Shown here piece after piece: positions 35,272-43,858 of a stretch of 64,000 nt of DNA (positions are counted from its first letter, which is position 1; every line of letters begins with the position of its first letter). The translations under genes were made by a program, and so were the position numbers. The notes below the pieces were generated by a model. The model saw only the letters and a list, made by a program, of their open reading frames with translations. It did not search any database and was not told the DNA's origin. The stretch comes from Leptolinea tardivitalis (GTDB lineage Bacteria; Chloroflexota; Anaerolineae; Anaerolineales; Anaerolineaceae), in NCBI RefSeq assembly GCF_001050275.1, contig NZ_BBYA01000003.1, positions 62,001 through 126,000 of the forward strand. Reading direction: 5' to 3'.

Positions 35272-35345
35272 CTCCTCGACCTGGACTCGAACCAGGAACC
35301 TAGCGGTTAACAGCCGCCCGCTCTGCCGAATTGAGCTATCGAGGA
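35272..35345 (-). tRNA. tRNA-Asn (anticodon GTT)
   Basis: Reverse strand forms a canonical tRNA: acceptor TCCTCGA/TCGAGGA, D-arm GCTC/GAGC, anticodon loop CTGTTAA giving GTT, T-arm CCTGG-TTCGAGT-CCAGG, discriminator G. CCA is not encoded. It is the integration site of the mobile element. With the GatCAB genes in this window, Asn-tRNA may be made by amidation. Confidence 0.97.
35280..35306. repeat. Right attachment site inside tRNA-Asn
   Basis: The 27-bp partner of the left repeat, covering the T-arm through the 3' side of the anticodon stem of tRNA-Asn. The tRNA is intact, so the element regenerates the gene on insertion. Confidence 0.7.
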
Positions 35346-35437
35346 ATGTTTTGCTATTATACGTTCACCCTTCAAATCTTGTCAATGCTTCCGGTCAACC
35401 CTCGTGCAAAAATTGAAACCGATGCTACAATTGTTCT

Positions 35438-36505
35438 ATGACTGTTGCCATTACCGCCGACCTGCATCTCACCTCACGGGAAGAACATCCCGCCCGCTTT
35501 GACGCGCTGGAAGACATCCTCGAACAGATGCTATCCGCCTCCATCACCACGCTGGTGGTGGCCGGCGACCTGTTTGACCAGGACCGGCGCGACGTGCACG
35601 AGCTGGAAGCCCTGCTCAGGCGCCCGGAATACCGCGAGCTGCACATTGTCATTTTGCCGGGCAACCATGATGCCGCCCTGAACCAGTCATCTTTTTCGGC
35701 GGCCAATGTGCTGGTGATGGAGTCGCCCCGCCTGGTCTATCTGGAAGAAGGCGGGCTGCCGTTCTTCTTCCTTCCCTACAAATCCGGCGAATCCGCCGGG
35801 GCACGGCTGGTGCCCTTCCGTGACCAACTCCCGCCGGACGGGTGGTTCCTGGTGAGTCATGGAGATTTCACATCGGGTCCTACGGCGCCCAATCCGCACG
35901 AACCGGGCGTGTACATGCCGCTCACCAGGGCGGATGTTTCCGCCTTTCAGCCGGTGCGGGCATTCCTGGGTCACACCCACGTGCCGTTTCAATCCGAGCG
36001 GGTGATCTCGCCCGGCTCTCCGGCGGCGGTGGATGCCAGTGAAACCGGTCTGCGCGGCTTCTGGGTGGTCGATCCGCAGCATGATTCGATCGAACACCGC
36101 ACTGTCAACCGCGGTCCCATATATATGAAGGAAAATTTCCTCATCGTCCCATCGCCGGATGAAACGACGGTGCTGAAAGAGGAGATCACCCGGCGTGTGC
36201 AGGGATGGGGTTTCACCCCCGAGCAGCGTCAGCGCGTGAGGCTGCAGGCTGCCTTCAACGGCTGCGCGTCTGACCGGTCCGGCCTGCGCGAGGCGGTATT
36301 GCAGGCGCTGGACGGCGTCCGCCTGTACCCCGAAGCCGACCCCGATTTTTCGCATGTGCTGTCAGAAGATGACCCCGCCCTCGCGGCAGCGGCTGCCCTG
36401 GCCTTGAAAAAGGCATCGGCGCTGGTTTTGACCGAACCGTGCGCCTTGCCCGATGCGGTTGAAATCAACCGGGCGGTGATGCACCTGATCTATGGAGCCG
36501 ACTGA
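35438..36505 (+). CDS. DNA repair exonuclease (SbcD/Mre11-like metallophosphoesterase)
   Basis: A 355-residue calcineurin-like metallophosphoesterase. Phosphoesterase motifs: ITADLHL (D-x-H), VVAGDLFDQ (GDxx), LPGNHD (GNHD), LVSHGD and LGHTHVP. A C-terminal region of about 100 residues may bind the ATPase partner. The next gene encodes that ATPase and starts immediately after its stop. Together they form an SbcCD/Mre11-Rad50-like nuclease for DNA ends and hairpins. Confidence 0.9.
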   Translation: MTVAITADLHLTSREEHPARFDALEDILEQMLSASITTLVVAGDLFDQDRRDVHELEALLRRPEYRELHIVILPGNHDAALNQSSFSAANVLVMESPRLVYLEEGGLPFFFLPYKSGESAGARLVPFRDQLPPDGWFLVSHGDFTSGPTAPNPHEPGVYMPLTRADVSAFQPVRAFLGHTHVPFQSERVISPGSPAAVDASETGLRGFWVVDPQHDSIEHRTVNRGPIYMKENFLIVPSPDETTVLKEEITRRVQGWGFTPEQRQRVRLQAAFNGCASDRSGLREAVLQALDGVRLYPEADPDFSHVLSEDDPALAAAAALALKKASALVLTEPCALPDAVEINRAVMHLIYGAD

Positions 36506-36506
36506 C

Positions 36507-38609
36507 ATGCCCGTGCATATCACTGAAATCTCTCTTGATGGTCTTCCGCCGCAGCCCGAGATACACCTCAGACCGCGGCGGGTCAACCTGATTTACGGCC
36601 GCAACGAGCACGGCAAGACGCGGCTGGTGGAATTCATCCTATCATCCCTGCTGCGTTCCAGCAGTAAGATGACATTGCGCCCCGTGGAAGCGGCCGGTTT
36701 CGTTACCGTCAGCGGACTGCCGGATGCTGAAGAGACGCGGTTCAATCCGCGGAGTCGCAGCAAACTGGAAGATTATCTGCCCGCGCCGGATGCCGGTCTG
36801 CCACCGCAGCTGGCCCGTCTGCTGGTGGTGAAGGGGGCTGAAAATGCCCTGCAGGCCAACACCCCCGGCGGTCTGGGCCGGGCTGCCCTGAAAGATTACC
36901 TCTCCAACCAGGGTGTGATTGACCGCATCCAGGACCGGGTGCCCAAAACTACCCGGCAGGCGCAGGTGACGGACGGCCGTATTGTGGGTCCGCAGAACGG
37001 CGACCTGAAGAAACGCAAGGAAAACCTCGATAAGCTGGCGATGATCGACCGTCTGTTTGCCGAGATTGATGCCCAGCTCTCCGACGGCCCTCTCGGGCAG
37101 CTTTCCGCCCGTCTGGTTGAGGTGCAGGAAGCGGCCGCCGGGCAAAAAACCGCCCGTCAGCAGTATGTCAACCGGCTGGCGGTGGATCTGGCGCGCTGGC
37201 AGCAGGAGTCAGATGCTCTGCCCGGCCATGAAGTGTTGCATCTGGATGCTGATATTCGTGAAGAGCAGCGCTTGAAAGAAGAGATTGACCGGCTCACCCG
37301 GTCATGCCGGGAAAAAATGCCCCTGCAGGCAGATTACCACTGGCTTGAAGCGGCGCTGCAAACTTACCGGGCTGCCACCATTCCCCAGCACGACGAACCG
37401 GTCTGGCTTTATCCTGTGCTGGCGGCGGTATCTGTGGTGGCCACGGTGCTGCTGGCTTTCTTTGAATTCCCCTGGGCGGCACTGGTCACCGCGCTGGCCG
37501 CCCTGCTTACCGGCTACCTGGCGTACCGCCGGCTGCGCTCAGATGCCCTGGCTAATGTCATTGCACCGGAAAACCGGCTGATCATGGCGGAATTTGAACG
37601 CCGATTCCACACCCGCTGCAGCGGCATCACCGACCTGCAGATGAAGAAGACCTCGCTGGAACAGGAAATCTCGCTGCTCAAAACGCAGACGGAATTGCTC
37701 AAAACCGGCACAGAACGTTTGCAGGACCTTTCACGCGAAATTGAGCACCGTCTCACCCTGTGGCTGCCAGACTGGCGTTCGGTGGCGAAGAACCGTCAGG
37801 CGGCATTGCAAATTTTGCAGGACCGCCGAACGTTCCTGGAAAATTCCATCACACGGGTGCAAATTGCCCTTAAATCCTCTCCGGTACAGCCCGTCCCCGG
37901 CGGCGAAACCGCGCGGGCGGATGAGTTTAATCCGCAGGTTCTGGTAGATCTGGAAGAAGAGTCCACCCGCATCAAAGAGAAGATGGAAGACCTTAACCGC
38001 CAGAAGACCATCCTCCGGCAGCGCATCTGCGATGTCACCGGGGAATCAGTCACCCGCAGCCTTGCAGAGCTCATTCCGGCCCTGCAGTCCATGAGGATGG
38101 AACTGGAACATAATGCCCGTGCCCAGACAGCCGAAATTCTGGCCGGCATCGCCGTCACCCAGGCGGCTCAGGAATTACGCGCCGGGGAAGATACCGCCTT
38201 GCAGACCGCCCTCAACAATCCGGTGATCCGTGAGCCTATCCATGCCCTGACCGGCCGTTATGAACGGGTTGACCTGGTGGAAGACCGGCTGGATGTTTCT
38301 GACAGTTTCCAGTCATTCCGTCTCGATGAATTGAGCACCGGTGCCCAGGAGCAGGTGCTGCTTGGCCTGCGTATCGGCATGGCCTCACGACTGTTCGAAG
38401 GTCAGCCGCTCTTTTTGATTCTTGATGATGCCTTTCAGCATTCTGACTGGCTGCGGCGCCCGGCCATGGTCGACGAGGTGCTGCGTCTGGCCCAGACCGG
38501 CTGGCAGGTTTTCTATCTGACGATGGATGACCATCTGCGTGATTTATTTCTTGAAAAAACCCCGCCTCTGCTGGGGGATGATTTTATGGCCTTTACAATG
38601 AAGGAGTGA
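36507..38609 (+). CDS. SbcC/YhaN-like AAA ATPase
   Basis: A 700-residue ABC/SMC-like ATPase. Walker A is GRNEHGKTRL (near residues 31-40). A coiled-coil centre contains two adjacent hydrophobic helices (WLYPVLAAVSVVATVLLAF and FPWAALVTALAALLTGYLA, near 300-350), as in YhaN-like proteins. The signature motif is ELSTGAQEQVLLGLRIG and Walker B is LFLILDDAFQHSD. An ATG at 36492 is possible, but 36507 follows GGAG and avoids overlapping the upstream stop. It pairs with the metallophosphoesterase. Confidence 0.87.
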   Translation: MPVHITEISLDGLPPQPEIHLRPRRVNLIYGRNEHGKTRLVEFILSSLLRSSSKMTLRPVEAAGFVTVSGLPDAEETRFNPRSRSKLEDYLPAPDAGLPPQLARLLVVKGAENALQANTPGGLGRAALKDYLSNQGVIDRIQDRVPKTTRQAQVTDGRIVGPQNGDLKKRKENLDKLAMIDRLFAEIDAQLSDGPLGQLSARLVEVQEAAAGQKTARQQYVNRLAVDLARWQQESDALPGHEVLHLDADIREEQRLKEEIDRLTRSCREKMPLQADYHWLEAALQTYRAATIPQHDEPVWLYPVLAAVSVVATVLLAFFEFPWAALVTALAALLTGYLAYRRLRSDALANVIAPENRLIMAEFERRFHTRCSGITDLQMKKTSLEQEISLLKTQTELLKTGTERLQDLSREIEHRLTLWLPDWRSVAKNRQAALQILQDRRTFLENSITRVQIALKSSPVQPVPGGETARADEFNPQVLVDLEEESTRIKEKMEDLNRQKTILRQRICDVTGESVTRSLAELIPALQSMRMELEHNARAQTAEILAGIAVTQAAQELRAGEDTALQTALNNPVIREPIHALTGRYERVDLVEDRLDVSDSFQSFRLDELSTGAQEQVLLGLRIGMASRLFEGQPLFLILDDAFQHSDWLRRPAMVDEVLRLAQTGWQVFYLTMDDHLRDLFLEKTPPLLGDDFMAFTMKE

Positions 38610-38610
38610 C

Positions 38611-39198
38611 ATGTCCGATTCTGCCGCAATGGATGCCGTGGAACGCTGCCCCTGGCCTTTCCGTGAACCAATGTTGACCTACCATGATACCGAGTGGGGA
38701 ACCCCGGTGCATGATGATCGGAAACTCTTCGAGTACTTCGTACTTGACGGCGCCCAGGCCGGATTGAACTGGGAGATCATCCTCAAGAAGCGTGAAGGGT
38801 ACCGCAACGCGTTTGCCAATTTTGAACCGGCTGTTGTTGCCAGGTACGATGCCACCCGGGTGGAAGAACTGTTGCTCAATCCGGATATTATCCGCAACCG
38901 GCGCAAAGTCGAATCGGCAGTTAACAATGCGCAAAAATTTCTGGAAGTCCAGCAAGAGTTTGGCAGCTTTGATGCCTTTTTCTGGAGTTTTGTGGATGGA
39001 AAAACCATCCAGAATCAGTTCAAAACGACAGCCGAGATCCCGGCTGTCACACCGGAGGCGGAAAAAATGAGCAAAGCTCTTGTGGAGCGCGGCTTCAAAT
39101 TTGTCGGGCCTACCATCTGTTATGCCATCATGCAGTCGGCCGGTCTGGTAAACGACCATCTGGTAACCTGTTTCCGGCATGCCGAGCTGTCAAAATGA
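38611..39198 (+). CDS. tag: DNA-3-methyladenine glycosylase I
   Basis: A 195-residue Tag glycosylase that removes 3-methyladenine from alkylated DNA. Zinc-binding Cys is in ERCPWP, with further family segments YHDTEWGTPVHDDRKLFEYF, LDGAQAGLNWEIILKKR, RNRRKVESAVNNA and KFVGPTICYAIMQSAGLVNDH. It starts one base after the SbcC-like stop, so it belongs to the same operon, and overlaps the alkyltransferase-like gene by 4 nt. Confidence 0.95.
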   Translation: MSDSAAMDAVERCPWPFREPMLTYHDTEWGTPVHDDRKLFEYFVLDGAQAGLNWEIILKKREGYRNAFANFEPAVVARYDATRVEELLLNPDIIRNRRKVESAVNNAQKFLEVQQEFGSFDAFFWSFVDGKTIQNQFKTTAEIPAVTPEAEKMSKALVERGFKFVGPTICYAIMQSAGLVNDHLVTCFRHAELSK

Positions 39199-39527
39199 GC
39201 GGTCCGCTGTACGAATCGATTTACCGGCTTGTCCGGCAGGTGCCCCCCGGGAAGGTGGTTACCTACGGGCAGGTGGCCCGTGTGGTGGGCGGTTGTTCCG
39301 CCCGCATGGTGGGGTTTGCCATGGCTGCGTTGCAGGAAGGCATGAATGTTCCCTGGCAGCGGGTGATCAACGCTAAAGGGCGCATCAGCCCGCACGGCTT
39401 TGGGTATGGATCTGCTTTGCAGAAGCAGCTGCTCGAAGAAGAAGGTATTATTTTCCGGCCGGACGGTTCCATTGATTTTGATGTGTACGGCTGGCTGCCA
39501 GCTGAATCTTTCTATCGGGAGGAATGA
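39195..39527 (+). CDS. Alkyltransferase-like protein (ATL)
   Basis: A 110-residue protein of the O6-alkylguanine transferase DNA-binding fold, with the catalytic PCHRV motif replaced by PWQRV (residues 53-57). It therefore lacks the alkyl-acceptor Cys and should recognise O6-alkylguanine and hand it to nucleotide excision repair, as known for ATL proteins. HTH segment GKVVTYGQVARVVGGCSARMVGFAM is complete. It overlaps the tag stop (ATGA), so it is co-translated with it. Confidence 0.93.
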   Translation: MSGPLYESIYRLVRQVPPGKVVTYGQVARVVGGCSARMVGFAMAALQEGMNVPWQRVINAKGRISPHGFGYGSALQKQLLEEEGIIFRPDGSIDFDVYGWLPAESFYREE

Positions 39528-39531
39528 TTCC

Positions 39532-40464
39532 ATGCCAGATGGTAGTTCGCATGGATTGGATGCCCCGGCAGCCCGTCAGGCTGTGGTGGGATGCTGGCTG
39601 CGAAATGACCTGACTCGTGCTGCCGCCCTGGCCCGCCGTTGGACGTCGGATGAACCCGGCAATCTGGAAGCCTGGATTGTGCTGGCGGAAACCTGCACCC
39701 GTCAACGGTATGCTGAAGAAGCCTTGCTGGCTCTGCAAAAAGCCGCTGAAATAAATGGCAACCACCCGTTATTCTGGCGGGCATTATGCCTGTCTGCTCT
39801 GCAGGCGGGGGCTTTCTACACAGCGCACGGCGCTGTGGCCGCCGCCCGTTATACCGCCATCCGGCCGGAGATGCTGGCCGAAATGGAGAAATGGTTGCGG
39901 GAAAGCGGTCTGGTGGACACGCGCGGAAATTTCCTGCGGCCGGCTGCCAGCGAAGACGGCTGGCAGGACCTGGTCCCCCGATTGTGGCAGCTGAATCGTG
40001 AAGATATCCGGTTATGCTGGGGAAGCCTGCGAGGCCGTATACTGGTCTATCCGTTGGATTACGCCGCCCCGGCGGCCGCTTTTGCAGCCGGTGAAGGACC
40101 GGATGCCTGGTTTCGGTTCCCGGCGGTCATCGAGAAACTCTCACGCACATATGAAACCACTTTTTTACACGTGGTTCCCCCGCCCGAAATCTTCAATCCC
40201 TTCCAGGCATATTTCCTTCAGGCGGCATTGCACCTGTGCGGTTTTTTCCCGTTGCAGATTTCTTCGCAAAAATGGATCAGTCAGACACCGGTGGGGGCAC
40301 TGGAAATCCATGTGTTTGGCAGTCGTCATTTTTGCAGCATTGAAAATGATGCCCTGGTGGCTTTCCTGTGTTCCTTCCTGCCGCATGTATTCAATGGGCG
40401 CATCACATTGACCGGTCCCAATACTGACCTGGAAGCTGCGCTACCCTGGCTGACCCGGATATAA
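39532..40464 (+). CDS. TPR-like protein of unknown function
   Basis: A 310-residue protein. Residues 10-110 form TPR/HEAT-like helical pairs (CWLRNDLTRAAALARRW, TRQRYAEEALLALQKAAEINGNHPLFWRALCLSALQAGAF). The C-terminal 170 residues form no recognised domain. GGGAGG is about 9 nt before ATG 39532 and the longer frame from 39400 overlaps the ATL gene, so I reject it. It is the last gene of the repair operon. Confidence 0.75.
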   Translation: MPDGSSHGLDAPAARQAVVGCWLRNDLTRAAALARRWTSDEPGNLEAWIVLAETCTRQRYAEEALLALQKAAEINGNHPLFWRALCLSALQAGAFYTAHGAVAAARYTAIRPEMLAEMEKWLRESGLVDTRGNFLRPAASEDGWQDLVPRLWQLNREDIRLCWGSLRGRILVYPLDYAAPAAAFAAGEGPDAWFRFPAVIEKLSRTYETTFLHVVPPPEIFNPFQAYFLQAALHLCGFFPLQISSQKWISQTPVGALEIHVFGSRHFCSIENDALVAFLCSFLPHVFNGRITLTGPNTDLEAALPWLTRI

Positions 40465-40526
40465 CCGGCCCACAGAATACCAGAATCAGGGTGTGTTAGA
40501 ATCTCCATCCTCTAAGGTTGAAGACT

Positions 40527-42794
40527 ATGAAAACCAATAAAATCTTATTATGCTTTATGCTGGTTCTTACAGCCTGTACTCAGGCTGTATCACAAACGAC
40601 ACCCACACCCTCTATTCCTACATCGACACCTACGCCGGGTCTCCCAACGCCCATCGTGCAAACCACGCGGCAGCCGGAAGTTGAAGCGGCGGTCAGAGCT
40701 TATCTGGATGCCTGGAAATCATTTGATCATGCAGCCATGTACACATTGATCTCCAAAGAGGCACAGGCAGGTACCTCGGCGGATGATTTCACCAAACTGT
40801 ATGCCGATACAGAAAATGCCCTTACATTGATGTCTGTTGATTATTCCATTGGCGCCACCAGTGCACGAAAAGGTGAATCTTCCGCTGGTGTCCGGTTGAC
40901 GTATAAAACCAACCTGTTCGGTGAATTTGTCCGTGATGAGACGTTCAACCTGTTGTTGGAAGATGGACAGTGGAAAGTCAAATGGCATGATGGTCTGATC
41001 ATGCCTGAGATGGGTGGAGGAAACCGGCTGCGGGTTGAGTACACTATCCCTGAACGGGCCAATATTTATGACAGCACCGGAGTGCCCCTGGCCGCACCTA
41101 CCAAAGTGGTGGCGCTGGGCATCATCCCCGGAAAAATAAACCAGTTTACTGAAGAAGCCCAGAATACCCTGCTTTCCACACTGACAGGGAAAAAATGGGA
41201 AGATATTTATAATGCTTACCAGGGGGCGGCAGCAGACTGGTATATACCCATTGGCGAAGCCACTGTGGAAAGTGTGGAGAGTAATAAAGCTCAATTGAAA
41301 GCTTTTCCCGCCATTGTCGCTTCTACGTTTGATACCCGTTACGCGTATACAACCCGCGGGCTTTATTATGACCGTGGTATTGCCCCGCAGGTTGTAGGGT
41401 ATGTGCAGGCTATTCCCAGTGACCAGTTGGCGTTCTACAAACGGCAGGGTTATCAGGGAAATGAAATGGTTGGAGTCGCCGGACTGGAAAAGTCACAGGA
41501 AAAATACCTGGCAGGTTCTCACGGAGCGTCGCTTACTCTGATCAATGCCCAGGGACAGGCAATATCCCGTCTTGCCCAGGTGGAATCCCAACCGGCGCAA
41601 AACATCACCACCACACTGAATTCCGATCTGCAAATCAAATTGCAGCGATCCTTCCAGAATTTTAAGGGCGCCATTGTGGTGTTGGAGCGTGATACCGGCC
41701 GGGTGATTGCCATGGTTTCTTCACCGGGTTATGACCAGAACCGATTTATGGCAACCAATCCGAATAATGAAAACGGTGTACTGCTGAATGACTTGTTGAA
41801 AAATGCAGACCAACCGCTGCTCAATCGTGCTGCACAGAGCAGTTATCCGCTCGGTTCTGTATTCAAAATCATCACTATGGCGGCAGCCCTGGAAACGGGT
41901 GTTTTTACCAACGATTCCACCTATGACTGCCAGTCTGATTTCCGTGAATTACCCGATGTGGTGCTGGATGACTGGACGAAAGCCAAAGGATACCCACCCA
42001 GCGGTGTGTTGAACCTTTCCGGCGGGCTGATCCGCTCTTGCAATCCGTGGTTCTACCATATTGGTCTAGAACTTTACCGGCAGGGATATAACCGGGCCGT
42101 TTCTGATATGGCCCGCGCCTTTGGACTGGGCAGTGCCACAGGTATTGGACAAATTGCGGAGGATGCCGGGAATATCCCTGATCCACAAAGCGAAGGCGAT
42201 GCCGCCCAACTGGCCATCGGGCAGGGTGCCACACTGGTCACCCCGTTGCAGGTAGCCCGGTTTATCGCAGCTGTAGGCAATGGCGGCACCCTTTACAAAC
42301 CGTCACTTATTGAAAAGATTACTCTTCCAGACGGAACCCCCACGTATACATTCCAGCCAGAAAGCACCGGAACATTACCGGTCAGCCCGGAACACTTGAA
42401 GACCATTCAGGAAGCCATGAAAGGGGTGATTTACAGCAAGAAACCGCTGGGAACCGCCCGCAAAGCACTGGCGGCGCTGCCGTATGCTCTGGCAGGAAAG
42501 ACCGGCACTGCCACCACCTCTGATGGTAACCCCCATGCCTGGTTTGGTGGTTATACGGATAATGACAATAACGCCAAACCGAATATTGCTGTGGCCATCA
42601 TTATGGAAAATGGCGGAGAAGGTTCTGAAGTAGGTGCGCCCCTTTTTGACCGTGTGGTCAGCCTGTATTTTAGCGATGGTCAGAGCGCCGGCGATCTGTT
42701 GCCGTGGGAATCTCGCGTGTACAAACTGGCGGATAACACCGCCACTCCCACCCCAACGATGACGCCGACCGTTACTAAGACACCGGCACCATAA
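40527..42794 (+). CDS. Penicillin-binding protein (class B-like, lipoprotein)
   Basis: A 755-residue protein. The lipobox is LTAC (residues about 14-17), followed by a Thr/Pro-rich linker, an NTF2/MecA-N-like domain, a dimerisation domain and the transpeptidase domain. Transpeptidase motifs are SVFK (SxxK, after YPLG), SCN (SxN, in RSCNPWF) and KTGT. It should cross-link peptidoglycan on the outer face of the membrane. The in-frame TTG at 40518 is replaced by ATG 40527 with AAGG upstream. MecA_N is often seen in low-affinity, PBP2a-like proteins, but resistance cannot be inferred here. Confidence 0.92.
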   Translation: MKTNKILLCFMLVLTACTQAVSQTTPTPSIPTSTPTPGLPTPIVQTTRQPEVEAAVRAYLDAWKSFDHAAMYTLISKEAQAGTSADDFTKLYADTENALTLMSVDYSIGATSARKGESSAGVRLTYKTNLFGEFVRDETFNLLLEDGQWKVKWHDGLIMPEMGGGNRLRVEYTIPERANIYDSTGVPLAAPTKVVALGIIPGKINQFTEEAQNTLLSTLTGKKWEDIYNAYQGAAADWYIPIGEATVESVESNKAQLKAFPAIVASTFDTRYAYTTRGLYYDRGIAPQVVGYVQAIPSDQLAFYKRQGYQGNEMVGVAGLEKSQEKYLAGSHGASLTLINAQGQAISRLAQVESQPAQNITTTLNSDLQIKLQRSFQNFKGAIVVLERDTGRVIAMVSSPGYDQNRFMATNPNNENGVLLNDLLKNADQPLLNRAAQSSYPLGSVFKIITMAAALETGVFTNDSTYDCQSDFRELPDVVLDDWTKAKGYPPSGVLNLSGGLIRSCNPWFYHIGLELYRQGYNRAVSDMARAFGLGSATGIGQIAEDAGNIPDPQSEGDAAQLAIGQGATLVTPLQVARFIAAVGNGGTLYKPSLIEKITLPDGTPTYTFQPESTGTLPVSPEHLKTIQEAMKGVIYSKKPLGTARKALAALPYALAGKTGTATTSDGNPHAWFGGYTDNDNNAKPNIAVAIIMENGGEGSEVGAPLFDRVVSLYFSDGQSAGDLLPWESRVYKLADNTATPTPTMTPTVTKTPAP

Positions 42795-42816
42795 ACCAGA
42801 CTGTTCGATCGAGCAG

Positions 42817-43338
42817 ATGGAACTTACGTTTTTACCACTGGGACTGCCGGGACACATCTTCCGCAGTCCCATGCCGTTTGGGTATTATGATCCAACCGGC
42901 CAGGTGTATCAGGCCTATCATGCAAATGAGATTAATACTGTGGTGATGCTGGTGCCTGATGCCGAATGCTGGATTTATGCCGGGCAGAACCTTCGTCTCA
43001 GGTATGAACAGGATGGGCTGGGTGTGATCCACCTTCCCATGAAGGATTATCAGGGTATTGAGCTGCCACGGTTGGTTGCTGCCGTCGATAAAGCCCTGGC
43101 ACTGGCAGCGAAAGGGCAAAACCTGGCCGTTCATTGCCATGCCGGTTTGGGACGTACCGGCCTGTTTGCCGCCTGCCTGGCACGCCGTCAGCTTGGCCTT
43201 TCAGCGGATGAGGCCATCCGCTGGATCCGCGATCTGGTGCCGGGTTCCGTTGAGTCAGACGAGCAGGAGCGGGTCATCCGAAGATTCCCTTCGAAGAAAC
43301 CTTCCCGGGCTGGGAGAAAAAATGATGACCAAAGATGA
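42817..43338 (+). CDS. Protein-tyrosine/dual-specificity phosphatase
   Basis: A 173-residue phosphatase. The P-loop HCHAGLGRTG spans residues 106-115 with catalytic Cys107 and Arg113 (C-x5-R). An upstream Asp-bearing loop (PMKDYQG) may supply the general acid. It lies 22 bp after the PBP gene and its 3' end overlaps the next gene by 17 nt, so it is probably in a short operon with it. Confidence 0.88.
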   Translation: MELTFLPLGLPGHIFRSPMPFGYYDPTGQVYQAYHANEINTVVMLVPDAECWIYAGQNLRLRYEQDGLGVIHLPMKDYQGIELPRLVAAVDKALALAAKGQNLAVHCHAGLGRTGLFAACLARRQLGLSADEAIRWIRDLVPGSVESDEQERVIRRFPSKKPSRAGRKNDDQR

Positions 43339-43822
43339 GATTGAGGCGGCCGTCAGAAAGGAATATGACCTTTGGGTTGACCTGATTTCGCGGATGGGTA
43401 TGTTTGGAGTGGAGAAACCGATTTCACCATCGAATCTCTCCTTTAAAGATGAGCTGGCTCACCTGCGAACCTGGCAGGAAATCACCATTGTCCGTTTGGA
43501 AGCGGGATGGCAGAACAAAGAACCGGTTTTACCCTCATGGGCAGAGAAATATAACAATGATTCTGATGAAGAGCTGGACAGGATCAATGCCTGGATTTTT
43601 GCTCAAAATAAAAGTCGGTCGTATGAAGATATCTATCGCGGTTGGAATGATGGATGTCAAAAAGTTATTAGTATGGTTGGAAAGATACCTGAAAGTAATT
43701 TCTTTAGATTGTCCCAATTTCCCTGGCTGGATGGATATTCATTGCAGGATGTTGTAACCTGGTCGTTGGCACATTATGAAGAACACCGTGAATCAATTGA
43801 AGAACGGTTGAAAATCCAGTGA
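43322..43822 (+). CDS. ClbS/DfsB-like four-helix (DinB-fold) protein
   Basis: A 166-residue protein. Four helices with the pattern FKDELAHLRTWQEITIVRLEAGW and a C-terminal DVVTWSLAHYEEHRESIEERL fit the ClbS/DfsB group of the DinB superfamily, some of which hydrolyse cyclopropane or nucleotide-type toxins. Starts at ATG 43322 or 43325. It overlaps the phosphatase gene by 17 nt. Confidence 0.8.
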   Translation: MMTKDEIEAAVRKEYDLWVDLISRMGMFGVEKPISPSNLSFKDELAHLRTWQEITIVRLEAGWQNKEPVLPSWAEKYNNDSDEELDRINAWIFAQNKSRSYEDIYRGWNDGCQKVISMVGKIPESNFFRLSQFPWLDGYSLQDVVTWSLAHYEEHRESIEERLKIQ

Positions 43823-43858
43823 AAATAAGCAGGATCTCTGCTCATTGCATAATAAATA

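Larger units (their letters stand above)
30410..35306. mobile_element. Integrated mobile element (about 4.9 kb) in tRNA-Asn
   Basis: Boundaries are an imperfect 27-bp direct repeat (about 23 of 27 identical), with GAACCTAGCGG fully conserved. The right copy (35280-35306) lies inside tRNA-Asn and the left is at 30410-30436. The DNA between is more AT-rich than both flanks. Gene content is integrase, replication initiator, HTH/zinc protein, XRE repressor, DUF3467-like protein, a PIN-type toxin-antitoxin pair and a small unknown protein. No conjugation, coat or packaging genes are visible, so it would be a mobilisable or satellite-like integrative plasmid rather than a self-transmissible one. 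The mismatched repeat suggests age or partial decay at the left end. Confidence 0.75.

Noticed and set aside
30410-35306. Considered a complete prophage or conjugative element
   Set aside because: No capsid, terminase, tail, coat, coupling protein or mating-pair genes are seen in the 4.9 kb.
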